Below, piece after piece: positions 44,734 to 52,230 of a DNA stretch of 64,000 nt. Source of the stretch: Arcanobacterium haemolyticum (GTDB lineage: Bacteria > Actinomycetota > Actinomycetes > Actinomycetales > Actinomycetaceae); NCBI GenBank assembly GCA_021532125.1, contig JADYUX010000007.1:1-64000 (forward strand). The letters run 5' to 3'. The position numbers and the translations under genes are program-made. A model generated the notes under the pieces. The model made no database searches. It was given only the letters and a program-made list of their open reading frames with translations, and was not told the origin of the DNA. The stretch's first letter is position 1; the number at the start of each line of letters is the position of its first letter.

Positions 44734-45342
44734 ATGAGTGACAACAACACCGAAGCAAAACCGGAATACCCAGTCCGTCGGCCAGCATCCGAACGCATGA
44801 ACGACGGCGTGACATCAGCACACACAGCCACATACCAGGCCCCGCCGGCTGGCCAGCCAGGTGGTGCGGGCGTACCAGATCCGGGTGCGGCGAGGGCAGG
44901 TGCTGGTGCGAATGAGAATGGCGCAGGTGCGCGCGCAGGGGGCGCCGGTGTGAGTGCGAGCGCCGCTGACAAACGCGCCGTCGGTATCCGTCGTATCCAC
45001 ATGACGATCGCCCGCGTAGATCCCCTCTCGGCTCTCAAACTCGGCTTCCTCATCTCGGTAGCCATCGGCATCATGATCGTCGTCGCTATGGCGCTCCTGT
45101 GGTTCGTCCTCGACGGAATGCATGTGTTCTCCCAGGTCGAGAGCCTTCTCCAGACCCTCAACTCTGACTCTCTCCTCCAGCTTGCCCAGTACCTCCAATT
45201 CGGGCGCTGGATGAGCTTCGCAGTGATCGTCGCGATCGTCGACATCGTGCTGCTTACGGCACTATCTGCGATCGGTGCGCTCGTGTACAACCTTGTCGCC
45301 GCGCTTGTCGGAGGCATGCGGATCACCGTCACAGACGAGTAA
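44734..45342 (+). CDS. DUF3566 membrane protein
   Basis: Encodes 202 residues. A disordered, Ala/Gly-rich N-terminus (1-85) precedes the DUF3566 domain (RRIHMTIARVDPLSALKLGF, SVAIGIMIVVAMALLWFVLD, SVIVAIVDIVLLTALSAI-like second helix region, then GGMRITVTDE). Two membrane helices are clear. The family follows gyrA across Actinobacteria (Rv0007); its role is unknown. TGGAG precedes the ATG at 44734; the frame opens at 44701 inside gyrA. Confidence 0.9.
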   Translation: MSDNNTEAKPEYPVRRPASERMNDGVTSAHTATYQAPPAGQPGGAGVPDPGAARAGAGANENGAGARAGGAGVSASAADKRAVGIRRIHMTIARVDPLSALKLGFLISVAIGIMIVVAMALLWFVLDGMHVFSQVESLLQTLNSDSLLQLAQYLQFGRWMSFAVIVAIVDIVLLTALSAIGALVYNLVAALVGGMRITVTDE

Positions 45343-45361
45343 TTCACTGATTCTCGTGATC

Positions 45362-45393
45362 AACGTGGGGCGGCCTTCGGGTCGCCCCACGTT
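45362..45393 (+). terminator. UUCG hairpin terminator after the gyrA operon
   Basis: Fourteen-bp arms with one G-U pair (45362-45375, 45380-45393) closed by a TTCG tetraloop, 19 bp after the DUF3566 stop. Little T-run follows. Confidence 0.75.
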
Positions 45394-45534
45394 CGTCTGT
45401 GCGGGGTGAGGATCGCGTTCGGGATGGGTGCAAGGTAGGGGAAGAAAGTGATTCACGTCGCGGTAGGCCGTTCTGTTTGGACAACCCAGGGACCGGTGAT
45501 GTAATCTAATTCGGCACCCACAAGGGTACGGTTT

Positions 45535-45608
45535 GGGCCTATAGCTCAGTTGGTTAGAGCGCATCCCTGATAAGGATGAGGTCGATGGTTCGAGTCCATC
45601 TAGGCCCA
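45535..45608 (+). tRNA. tRNA-Ile (GAT)
   Basis: A 74-nt cloverleaf: acceptor GGGCCTA pairs with TAGGCCC, the D arm is AGCTCAGTTGGTTAGAGC, the anticodon loop CTGATAA gives GAT, and the T arm has GGTTCGAGTCC. The discriminator is A and CCA is not encoded. It lies between DUF3566 and the DLW-39 peptide, the same place as ileT in M. tuberculosis. Confidence 0.97.
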
Positions 45609-45628
45609 CTCGTAACTAAGGAGGATTG

Positions 45629-45748
45629 ATGAAGAAGATCCTGCTGCTCGCGGCTCCCGCTGCGGCTGGTTACGTTGCTTGGCTCGAGGTTCAGAAGAAC
45701 CGCCAGGGCGAGGCAGTGTGGAATCAGGTGACTGATCCACTTAACTGA
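45629..45748 (+). CDS. DLW-39 family micropeptide
   Basis: Encodes 39 residues beginning KKILLLAAPAAAGYVAWLEV after the Met, with a hydrophobic N-terminal helix and a polar tail ending TDPLN. GGAGG precedes the ATG by four bases. Length and location between tRNA-Ile and tRNA-Ala match the actinobacterial DLW-39 family, whose function is unknown. Confidence 0.85.
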   Translation: MKKILLLAAPAAAGYVAWLEVQKNRQGEAVWNQVTDPLN

Positions 45749-45754
45749 ATACAT

Positions 45755-45827
45755 GGGGCTATGGCGCAGCTGGTAGCGCATCTGCTTTGCAAGCAGAGGG
45801 TCGTGGGTTCGAGTCCCACTAGCTCCA
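45755..45827 (+). tRNA. tRNA-Ala (TGC)
   Basis: A 73-nt cloverleaf: acceptor GGGGCTA pairs with TAGCTCC (one G-U), anticodon loop TTTGCAA gives TGC, T arm GGTTCGAGTCC. It starts seven bases after the DLW-39 stop. A Rho-independent terminator follows at once. Confidence 0.97.
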
Positions 45828-45836
45828 CAAACAAGG

Positions 45837-45872
45837 AAAGCCGAATGGTGAACAAAGCCATTCGGCTTTTTC
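45837..45872 (+). terminator. Intrinsic terminator after tRNA-Ala
   Basis: Twelve-bp perfect arms AAAGCCGAATGG (45837-45848) and CCATTCGGCTTT (45858-45869) with a run of T after them, ten bases past tRNA-Ala. Confidence 0.92.
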
Positions 45873-46471
45873 ATTGGAACGGCGACGAGCGCTTTACACC
45901 ACCGCAAACGGCGAGTTGCATCGTTCCCGACCGCAGTGTTCAAGGCACGCGAGCCCTCTCGCGAGCCTGCGTATTGACTAACGCGAAGGCTAACAAACAT
46001 CCCACGCTCGCCGGTTGTCGTGCATGAGGAATGTCGGTTGTCGTGCGTGCAGCGGACTTCCCTTGCAACAACACGCCAAGCATCATTCCCACGCTGTTCC
46101 ACCGCACGCGTCCCGTTTCAGCCTGCCCGTCCCGTTTCAGCCTGCCTGTCCCGTCCGGGTCCATTCCAGCCCGCGTGTCCTGGCGCAGGTTACTCCTATC
46201 TGGCGCAGCTGACCGGGTGAGTTTTTCGGTGTTCACTGCGTCAGAGCCCGCCCAAGCACGCCGCCTATCACCCGCTCTAGCACGCCGCCCTCCCACGCGG
46301 CTGTCCATAGCAAGCACACCACGTGCCGGTGGCTCAGGAGGATGAGGACTCGGCGGAGGTGGATATGGCTGAGCGTGACTCCAGCGAGAAGTCACGACAT
46401 GACGACGAATAATCCCCGCGCCGTCCGCGGTCACCGGCGCCTAGTGTCTGACTTTGTCAGTGACAGGTGAG
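45873..46471. other. Intergenic region with short repeats
   Basis: About 600 bp without a credible gene; long frames on both strands here have repetitive Pro/Arg composition and no ribosome site. It has a 12-bp direct repeat CGGTTGTCGTGC at 46013 and 46033, and two tandem 19-bp units CCCGTTTCAGCCTGCCYGT at 46112-46130 and 46131-46149 followed by a degenerate third. Confidence 0.45.
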
Positions 46472-46651
46472 CTCTAACATTGTGAGAGTAGATTCGTGTG
46501 AGAGTGAGAAGGCGACGAGGTTGCTAGATAGTGGCGTGATAGTGCGGAAAAGTGAGTGTGGTTCGTCGTCGTTCATCGTGGGATGAAAGCTACTCTAACG
46601 TCTACTCTCAACTTTCTTGAGAGTAGACGTTAGAGTAGAACGCCTGCCGTC
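46472..46651. repeat. 180-bp direct repeat, copy 1, with long palindrome
   Basis: Matches 48064-48243 over 180 bp with five substitutions and no indel. It ends five bases before the stop of the AlbA_2 gene. Inside it, 46590-46611 and 46617-46638 form a perfect 22-bp inverted repeat with a CTTTC loop, built from TACTCT / AGAGTA words. In this position the palindrome lies just past the minus-strand gene and may end its transcript. Confidence 0.92.
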
Positions 46652-46655
46652 AAAG

Positions 46656-48056
46656 CTAGCTGAGTTTCCAGCGTGCTCGCGGATCTCGGGGTGACTTTCC
46701 GGTGCTGATGATGAGTTTGTTATCGCGTAACCGAGTGAGATAGCGGAGGACTGTTGGCCGAGAGACTTTCAGAAGATCAACTACCTCTCCCGTCGATAGT
46801 CCGTCAGGAGTAGCACGGAGAACGCTCAGAATAGAGAGTCCAGTTGTGCCGATATTCCGCTTCATATCGTCGGGTAAGGCATCGGTTGCTGGAAGGACAA
46901 GGCGAACAGACTGTGACGTCTGTTCGTAGATGGGGTCTGTGAGACCTTGGCGGCGCATCTCGTTGAAGATACGCCGAATTCCTTCACCGAGTTCCTGAGT
47001 GATCCCTAGATCCGAAAAAACGCGAGCGATGCGCGGATTCCGGGCGTGGCGGGAGATGTCAAGCGGATGCCGTGGATCGACAAGCCCAGGGAACCGGCCA
47101 GGACTCGTCACCTCAATTCTCGAAGGAAATATTTCGATTCGAATGTGATCGCCACTCATCGAGTACGAGCGATGCACGACAGCATTGACGATGCCCTCAA
47201 GCCAAGCATCGTGAGGAATTGTTGAGAGACGCTCAAAATGACCATTAGCGGAGAGCACGCGCCTTGACGGAACAAAACTGTCGACGACCTCAGCGGCTTT
47301 GTGGACCTGATCGACGAGAGAACCTTCAATCCGTATATCCCCATCCGCTGCGAGATTCTGAGATGAGCCGGTGCCGCGTTCGTCGTCAAGATAGCGAAGT
47401 ACGCGGATATAGGCACTGGGGAAGTATGTCTGAGGATGTTCGCCAAAGAGCAGCTCGGCAGCGGCAGTCAATTCGCTGTCACGAGTGAGTAGTGAGCGAG
47501 CGCGAAACATAAGTTCAGGTGACGTTGAGCCAAGAAGATCCTGATAAGACGTAACAGCTGCCGTTGATAGATCTTCACGCGTTGCACCGCAAGGTGTGCC
47601 GTCAAAAGGTTGCGGACCCCGATCGTATTCAAGCTCCTGGCGTTGGGCATAGTTGAGGCGGCGTGACTCGTCTCCAATCCGCAAGTAGCACTCGCCTTTA
47701 GTGGTTTGGTGCACGTATTGACCAGGTTCAACCTCTATCAGGAGCACAAGGCCTTGACGCGTATGAAGCGATTCGATGTACGCACGAACTGGTGGTTCAG
47801 TGAAATCATGGGCGGCTTGGCGAAGGTCGTTTTCATGGGAAGGATCGACAGGGTCAATGTTGCCATCGTGAATACCAACGGCGACCACTCCACCTTCAGC
47901 ATTCGCGAAAGCGACGAGCGTTTCCGCAAGTTTCTTCGCGTCGATGCGCCCAGATTTACGATCAAACCACTGCGACTCTCGGATAGTTGCAAGTTGCGTT
48001 GCTGACGTGTCTGCGTCGGATAATGCACATGCCTGTTCGACATCGGAAGGCTTCAT
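46656..48056 (-). CDS. Schlafen/AlbA_2-type transcriptional regulator with HATPase and wHTH domains
   Basis: Encodes 466 residues. Residues 20-145 are a Schlafen AlbA_2 domain (SQWFDRKSGRIDAKKLAETL, AFANAEGGVVAVGIHDG). Residues 275-385 resemble the C-terminal ATP-binding region common in this family (VNAVVHRSYSMSGDHIRIEI, LGEGIRRIFNEMRRQG). Residues 405-466 are a winged helix (LSTGEVVDLLKVSRPTVLRY). Such proteins are annotated as ATP-binding or RecG-like regulators. The ATG has no ribosome site and may be read from a leaderless transcript. A dyad CTACTCT/AGAGTAG lies at its start. The gene fills nearly all the space between two 180-bp direct repeats. Confidence 0.85.
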   Translation of the reverse strand: MKPSDVEQACALSDADTSATQLATIRESQWFDRKSGRIDAKKLAETLVAFANAEGGVVAVGIHDGNIDPVDPSHENDLRQAAHDFTEPPVRAYIESLHTRQGLVLLIEVEPGQYVHQTTKGECYLRIGDESRRLNYAQRQELEYDRGPQPFDGTPCGATREDLSTAAVTSYQDLLGSTSPELMFRARSLLTRDSELTAAAELLFGEHPQTYFPSAYIRVLRYLDDERGTGSSQNLAADGDIRIEGSLVDQVHKAAEVVDSFVPSRRVLSANGHFERLSTIPHDAWLEGIVNAVVHRSYSMSGDHIRIEIFPSRIEVTSPGRFPGLVDPRHPLDISRHARNPRIARVFSDLGITQELGEGIRRIFNEMRRQGLTDPIYEQTSQSVRLVLPATDALPDDMKRNIGTTGLSILSVLRATPDGLSTGEVVDLLKVSRPTVLRYLTRLRDNKLIISTGKSPRDPRARWKLS

Positions 48057-48060
48057 AGAT

Positions 48061-48083
48061 CTACTCTAACATTGTGAGAGTAG
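48061..48083 (-). promoter_or_regulatory. Dyad at the AlbA_2 gene start (probable operator)
   Basis: CTACTCT (48061-48067) and AGAGTAG (48077-48083) form an inverted repeat with a 9-bp spacer, four bases before the start codon. The same words build the long palindrome at 48182-48230, so three to four potential half-sites sit in the promoter. Autoregulation by the wHTH protein is likely. Copy 1 of the repeat keeps only one half of this dyad. Confidence 0.6.
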
Positions 48084-48243
48084 ATTCGTGTGAGAGTGAG
48101 AAGGTGACGAGGTTGCTAGATAGTGGCGTGATGGTGCGGAAAAGTGAGTGTGGTTCGTCGTCGTTAATCGCGGGATGAAAGCTACTCTAACGTCTACTCT
48201 CAACTTTCTTGAGAGTAGACGTTAGAGTAGAACGCCCGCCGTC
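48064..48243. repeat. 180-bp direct repeat, copy 2, with long palindrome
   Basis: Second copy, starting eight bases before the AlbA_2 start codon, 97% identical to copy 1 by direct alignment (175 of 180). It contains the same palindrome with 22-bp arms (48182-48203 and 48209-48230). It must hold the promoter of the AlbA_2 gene. Confidence 0.92.
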
Positions 48244-48325
48244 CCACACCAGAGAATCGTTTGCGGTCGAGTGCGGTAGTCATACCGGTCGGGTGCGGTA
48301 GCCATAGCTGGAGAACGCAAACTGT

Positions 48326-48346
48326 CGCAGGGTAGAAAACCCTGCG
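48326..48346. terminator. Short hairpin upstream of pepC
   Basis: CGCAGGGT (48326-48333) and ACCCTGCG (48339-48346) with an AGAAA loop. Nearby GTGCGGTAGYCATA occurs twice (48272 and 48292). Its function is unclear; it may insulate pepC. Confidence 0.35.
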
Positions 48347-48475
48347 CTACGACCGCGGATCTTCGATAAGTCCGCCCAGCAAATGAGGAGCGGCCGCCAT
48401 CCGCGATTCATGCCTACGTGCGCCAGTCGCTGCCCACAGAGAGCACATGCGAACGCGCGGGTCTACGATAATTCC

Positions 48476-49792
48476 ATGAGTACACCTGTGAACCCGGAAT
48501 GGGTTAATGAACGCAATGCTGCATTTCAAGCAGATCGCACAGCCCGCGTCGTCGGCAATGCTGTAGCCACAACGGATGTGGAGAAGCTAAGCCTTGATCG
48601 TACTGTTCTCACATCGATCGATTCGTCAGTATCGGACCTTATCCCCGATGCGGAGATTACCGACCAAAAACATTCAGGCCGCTGCTGGGCGTTCGCCGGC
48701 CTCAACGTGCTGCGTGCAGCAATCATTAAGGAACTCAAACTTGAAACCTTCGAGTTCTCGCAGTCCTTCGTGTACTTCTACGACAAGATCGAGAAGGCCA
48801 ACACGTTCCTCAACCACGTTGTCGAAGATGCCGAAGCTGGCGCCGATCTCATGGATCGCAACGTCACGGCTTCTTTCGAGGAACCTATTGGCGACGGCGG
48901 ATATTGGCCGGAGTTCGCGCGCCTCGTCGCCAAATACGGCGCAGTTCCCCGCTACGCCATGCCGGACGCGTTCTCGGCTACGTCGTCGTCGGCAATGAAC
49001 GACTCCCTCGCGACGATCCTCCGCCGTGGCGGCCTGCGCCTTCGTGCCGCCGTCGCCGCCGGTGAACCCACGGAGCCGATCCGCGCCGCCGTCATGGCCG
49101 ACGTCCACCGAGTACTTTCCATCCACCTCGGAACACCACCTGAACGTTTCATGTGGCAATACCGCGACAAGGACAAGGAGTTCCACCGCGTCGGCGAACT
49201 CACCCCGCTGGAATTTGCCGCGAAGTACGCAGCGAACGTCAAGGACTTCGTCGTCCTCGCCCACGATCCACGCCCCGAAACACAGCTCCACCAGCGCTAC
49301 GGCATCGACCGCACCGATGTCATGATCGGGGAAGCCACACAGGAGCACGTCACCGCCACAATCGATGAGCTCAAGGCTGCATGCGTGCGCGCAATCCAGG
49401 CCGGTACGCCCGTGTGGTTCGCCTGCGATGTTGCGAAACAACGCGACAAGGAAACCGGCACATGGGACGCCGCCCTTCACGACTACGAAGGACTCTACGG
49501 AGTGGATCTCACCATGACGAAGGCTGAACGCCTCGTCGCCCGTGAATCCATGCTCACGCACGCCATGTGCTTCACGGGAGTCGATCTCGTTGACGGTAAG
49601 CCTCGCCGCTGGCGCGTCGAAAACTCGTGGGGCGAGGATTACGGCGAGAAGGGCTTCTGGACGATGAACGATTCCTGGTTCGACGAATACGTCTATGAAA
49701 CGGTTGTGCCGACCGACGGCCTGCCTGAGGAGATCACCGCTGCGCTCACTGGTGAGGTGATTATCCTTCCGCATTGGGATCCGATGCTGTAA
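48476..49792 (+). CDS. pepC: Aminopeptidase C / bleomycin hydrolase family cysteine peptidase
   Basis: Encodes 438 residues of the C1B family. The catalytic Cys lies in DQKHSGRCWAFAGLN (with the oxyanion Gln), the His in LTHAMCFTGV, and the Asn in WRVENSWGEDYGEKGFW. PepC removes N-terminal residues from peptides in the cytosol, usually as a hexamer with a C-terminal tail in the active site. The ATG at 48476 starts the recognisable protein (TPVNPEWVNERNAAFQAD); the frame opens further upstream at 48383. It has its own terminator. Confidence 0.94.
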   Translation: MSTPVNPEWVNERNAAFQADRTARVVGNAVATTDVEKLSLDRTVLTSIDSSVSDLIPDAEITDQKHSGRCWAFAGLNVLRAAIIKELKLETFEFSQSFVYFYDKIEKANTFLNHVVEDAEAGADLMDRNVTASFEEPIGDGGYWPEFARLVAKYGAVPRYAMPDAFSATSSSAMNDSLATILRRGGLRLRAAVAAGEPTEPIRAAVMADVHRVLSIHLGTPPERFMWQYRDKDKEFHRVGELTPLEFAAKYAANVKDFVVLAHDPRPETQLHQRYGIDRTDVMIGEATQEHVTATIDELKAACVRAIQAGTPVWFACDVAKQRDKETGTWDAALHDYEGLYGVDLTMTKAERLVARESMLTHAMCFTGVDLVDGKPRRWRVENSWGEDYGEKGFWTMNDSWFDEYVYETVVPTDGLPEEITAALTGEVIILPHWDPML

Positions 49793-49806
49793 CGGCTAGT
49801 GATTGG

Positions 49807-49848
49807 CGACGAGGGGCGGGATATGTGTCTCGCCCCTCGTCGTATTTT
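49807..49848 (+). terminator. Intrinsic terminator after pepC
   Basis: Perfect arms of 12 bp (49807-49818, CGACGAGGGGCG; 49831-49842) with further wobble pairs inside, followed by TATTTT. It starts 15 bp past the stop. Confidence 0.8.
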
Positions 49849-50002
49849 CCCTGCATAGGTACGTGGCGACGATCGAGGTTTACCTGGCGACGAAGGTGTG
49901 GGTTGCGACGACAGGGCGATCACGGAGAAACCGTACGACGAAAAGCCCCAACCAAGGTGGGTGCATACGGTGTTCGTCGTTCCGCCAGGTAACGTAGATA
50001 CC

Positions 50003-50488
50003 ATGATGAAGCGCATGATTGCTGTAGGTGGAGCACTTGGGTTGGTTGCCGCGCTCGCGGCCTGTGGTGGCAGTGACGGAACGAGTTCGCCGACGCCGGC
50101 TCCGCTCACTACTGCGACGGACGGGGTGGCAGAGCCGCCGGCTGACGAGACTCCTGCAGGTGAGGCTCCTGCTCTTGAGAATGTCTCGATTGTGGATATG
50201 CAGGCGAAGCTCGAAGAAGCGGGTGTTGTGACGGGTACGCCGATATGGATGGCGGCGTCGCTTGTCGGTGCGGTTAATGGCGTGAAGTATGAAGACCAGA
50301 GCGCTGAGATTTACGAGTTTGCGGCCGATTCGCCGGTGCTGGCGGGTGCACGTGACGGCCAGAGCATCGAACTTGAAGGATCAGGCTTCTCTTTCCAGCC
50401 GACGGCTGTCAACGGCAATCTTGTGCTGTACATCGACGCGGCAAACACGAACCCACAGCCGATTATTGACGCATTTTCAGGTAACTGA
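50003..50488 (+). CDS. Putative lipoprotein
   Basis: Encodes 161 residues. A basic start (MMKRM) and hydrophobic stretch (IAVGGALGLVAALAAC) end in a lipobox LAAC at about 19-22, so the mature protein would be lipid-anchored outside the membrane. A Pro/Thr/Glu-rich linker follows, then a compact domain of about 110 residues (VSIVDMQAKLEEAGVVTGTP, SIELEGSGFSFQPTAVNGNL) of unknown family. The frame opens at 49898 but the lipoprotein signal fixes a start at 50003 or 50006. Confidence 0.8.
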   Translation: MMKRMIAVGGALGLVAALAACGGSDGTSSPTPAPLTTATDGVAEPPADETPAGEAPALENVSIVDMQAKLEEAGVVTGTPIWMAASLVGAVNGVKYEDQSAEIYEFAADSPVLAGARDGQSIELEGSGFSFQPTAVNGNLVLYIDAANTNPQPIIDAFSGN

Positions 50489-50579
50489 GCGTAGCTACGT
50501 CCCAGGTACAAACCGAAACTGACGTGGTGTGGTCTGGTAGCGCAGCCGGAGCTGTGGATGCGTACGAGAACGACAAACA

Positions 50580-50664
50580 CATCTACAAAGGTCATATACA
50601 AAAGTCGGTTTTCATATACAAAATCGTGACGCTCATATACAAAGCCATGACGCTCATATACAAA
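50580..50664 (+). repeat. Iterons upstream of small wHTH gene
   Basis: Four identical CATATACAAA words start at 50593, 50613, 50634 and 50655, spaced 20, 21 and 21 bp, so they face the same side of the helix. A one-mismatch copy (CATCTACAAA) lies at 50580. They end 22 bp before the wHTH start. This is a typical layout for cooperative binding of a small DNA-binding protein. Confidence 0.85.
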
Positions 50665-50686
50665 ACTGATCTCGACTTGTCTATGA

Positions 50687-50971
50687 GTGGGCGAGATTTT
50701 GTTTGAGTTCGATGTACCGATTTTCAAAGAAAAGCACGTGACGGCTGGTATATCCGATGTCCCCGAGAAGATCCAGTCTTTGACGACGAACGCTCCAATA
50801 ATCTGGTTAGTACTTGACGGTGGTATAAAGACGGCTCGTGACATTGCTGAGGAAACAGGCCTTACACGTCGACAGGTAAATTATGCACTTGATCAACTTG
50901 TCGAAGGTGGGCAAGTCGTCGTTGACGGCGGTCAAGGCAGCAGAAATACGGTATACAGGCGTACAACGTAA
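50687..50971 (+). CDS. Small winged-helix DNA-binding protein
   Basis: Encodes up to 94 residues from a GTG at 50687. Residues 35-92 are a winged helix (NAPIIWLVLDGGIKTARDIA, EETGLTRRQVNYALDQLVEG, then a wing QVVVDGGQGSRNTVYRR). The N-terminal 30 residues are unassigned. No ribosome site precedes the GTG, so the true start may be internal or the transcript leaderless. Iterons end 22 bp upstream, so the product probably controls its own expression. Could also be part of a mobile or stress module, but no partner gene is adjacent. Confidence 0.65.
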   Translation: MGEILFEFDVPIFKEKHVTAGISDVPEKIQSLTTNAPIIWLVLDGGIKTARDIAEETGLTRRQVNYALDQLVEGGQVVVDGGQGSRNTVYRRTT

Positions 50972-51105
50972 GCGGACATCAGTGAATCTCGCAGGCAAGG
51001 ACTTCTAGCCAGGGGCCGAGTAACGTAGTGGCTGGCTAAAGCCTCGTCGTCCCGCAATGCAAAAGATGACGCCAGCATTGTGGTGTTAGTGGAAAAGGAA
51101 CGTGT

Positions 51106-52200
51106 ATGAGTGAGTCGCGATCAACGCACGACACAAAGGCGCACACTACCGTCACCGGCGGAACACACACCGCCCATGCCGAGGCTCCCGCGAGCCCACA
51201 GTCGTCGTCCCTCCCACTTGTGGCTATCGGGGCGCTTGGCGGCACAATCGCCATGACCTCCGGCAAACGCGGCGGTCCCATCACCCCAGCGCTCGACGCA
51301 GCTGCAATCTCCTCCGCCGCCGGCCTCGAAACAATCGCGTCGATCCACGTCGAGACGATCCGCAACGTGCCGTCGCCCTCCCTCGGAATCTCAGACGTAC
51401 TGGCCGCCCTCACCTTCGCACACACAGCCGTGGACAACGGCGCAGCTGGCATCATCATCACCCAAGGCACCGACACGATGGAGGAAACCTCCTATCTTCT
51501 CGACCTCCTCTGGGATCGCGACGAACCCCTCGTCGTCACCGGCGCCATGCGGTCGGCAACACAACGCGGATCCGAGGGTGCAATGAACCTCGCTGACGCG
51601 GCCGTTGTCGCTGGCGATCCGCGCTCGCGGGGGCTCGGCGTCCTCGTCGTCATGGCAAACGAGGTACATGCGGCTCGCTTCGTCACGAAGTCCCATTCCA
51701 CGAACATTGGCGCTTTCGACTCGCCTGGGTGGGGGCCGCTTGGTCGGGTCGACGAAGAACATGTCCACTTCGCATGGCGCCCCACTGAGCGTTATCGCGC
51801 ACTTCCTGTCCCACGCGCCGACGATGAGGTGCGAGTACCGATCATTGAGGCAAGTTTTGCCGACGACGGTGAGCTTTTGCGCGCAGCATTGACGGCGAAT
51901 CCGCGCGCGGTCGTCGTCGCTGGCGCTGGTGCCGGGCATGTTGCGGCGCGCGCAGTTCCGGCCTGCTCAGAAATTATCGAGCGAGGCGTACCGCTTATCC
52001 TGGGCACGCGCACGAAGGCTGGTCGTAGCTTGCGAGGCACGTACGGATATCCTGGCAGCGAGGTAGATCTTCTCGCCCGTGGCGCCATTTCCGCTGGTGG
52101 TCTTGGTGTGCGTAAGGCGCGAATCCTTGCGTACGTGCTGGCATGTGCCGGAATAAAGGGTGAGGAATTCCGTGCCGAGTTTGAACGCCGAGGTGCTTAA
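51106..52200 (+). CDS. Asparaginase
   Basis: Encodes 364 residues. After about 35 disordered residues comes the asparaginase fold: IGALGGTIAMTSGKRGG holds the first catalytic Thr, and IIITQGTDTMEETSYLLDLL the second. GTRTKAGRSLRGTYGYPGSE is in the C-terminal lobe. No signal peptide, so probably a cytosolic type I-like enzyme hydrolysing L-asparagine to aspartate and ammonia. AAGGA precedes the ATG. Convergent with the amidohydrolase; only 30 bp separate the stops. Confidence 0.92.
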   Translation: MSESRSTHDTKAHTTVTGGTHTAHAEAPASPQSSSLPLVAIGALGGTIAMTSGKRGGPITPALDAAAISSAAGLETIASIHVETIRNVPSPSLGISDVLAALTFAHTAVDNGAAGIIITQGTDTMEETSYLLDLLWDRDEPLVVTGAMRSATQRGSEGAMNLADAAVVAGDPRSRGLGVLVVMANEVHAARFVTKSHSTNIGAFDSPGWGPLGRVDEEHVHFAWRPTERYRALPVPRADDEVRVPIIEASFADDGELLRAALTANPRAVVVAGAGAGHVAARAVPACSEIIERGVPLILGTRTKAGRSLRGTYGYPGSEVDLLARGAISAGGLGVRKARILAYVLACAGIKGEEFRAEFERRGA

Positions 52201-52230
52201 GGTTGCCGTCGAGGGACTGCGGCCCGGCAC

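Noticed and set aside
45940-46434. 164-codon minus-strand frame in the spacer after tRNA-Ala
   Set aside because: Pro/Arg-rich composition, overlaps short tandem repeats, no ribosome site and no domain.
48674-49774. 366-codon minus-strand frame over pepC
   Set aside because: Antisense of an intact PepC gene with all catalytic motifs on the plus strand.
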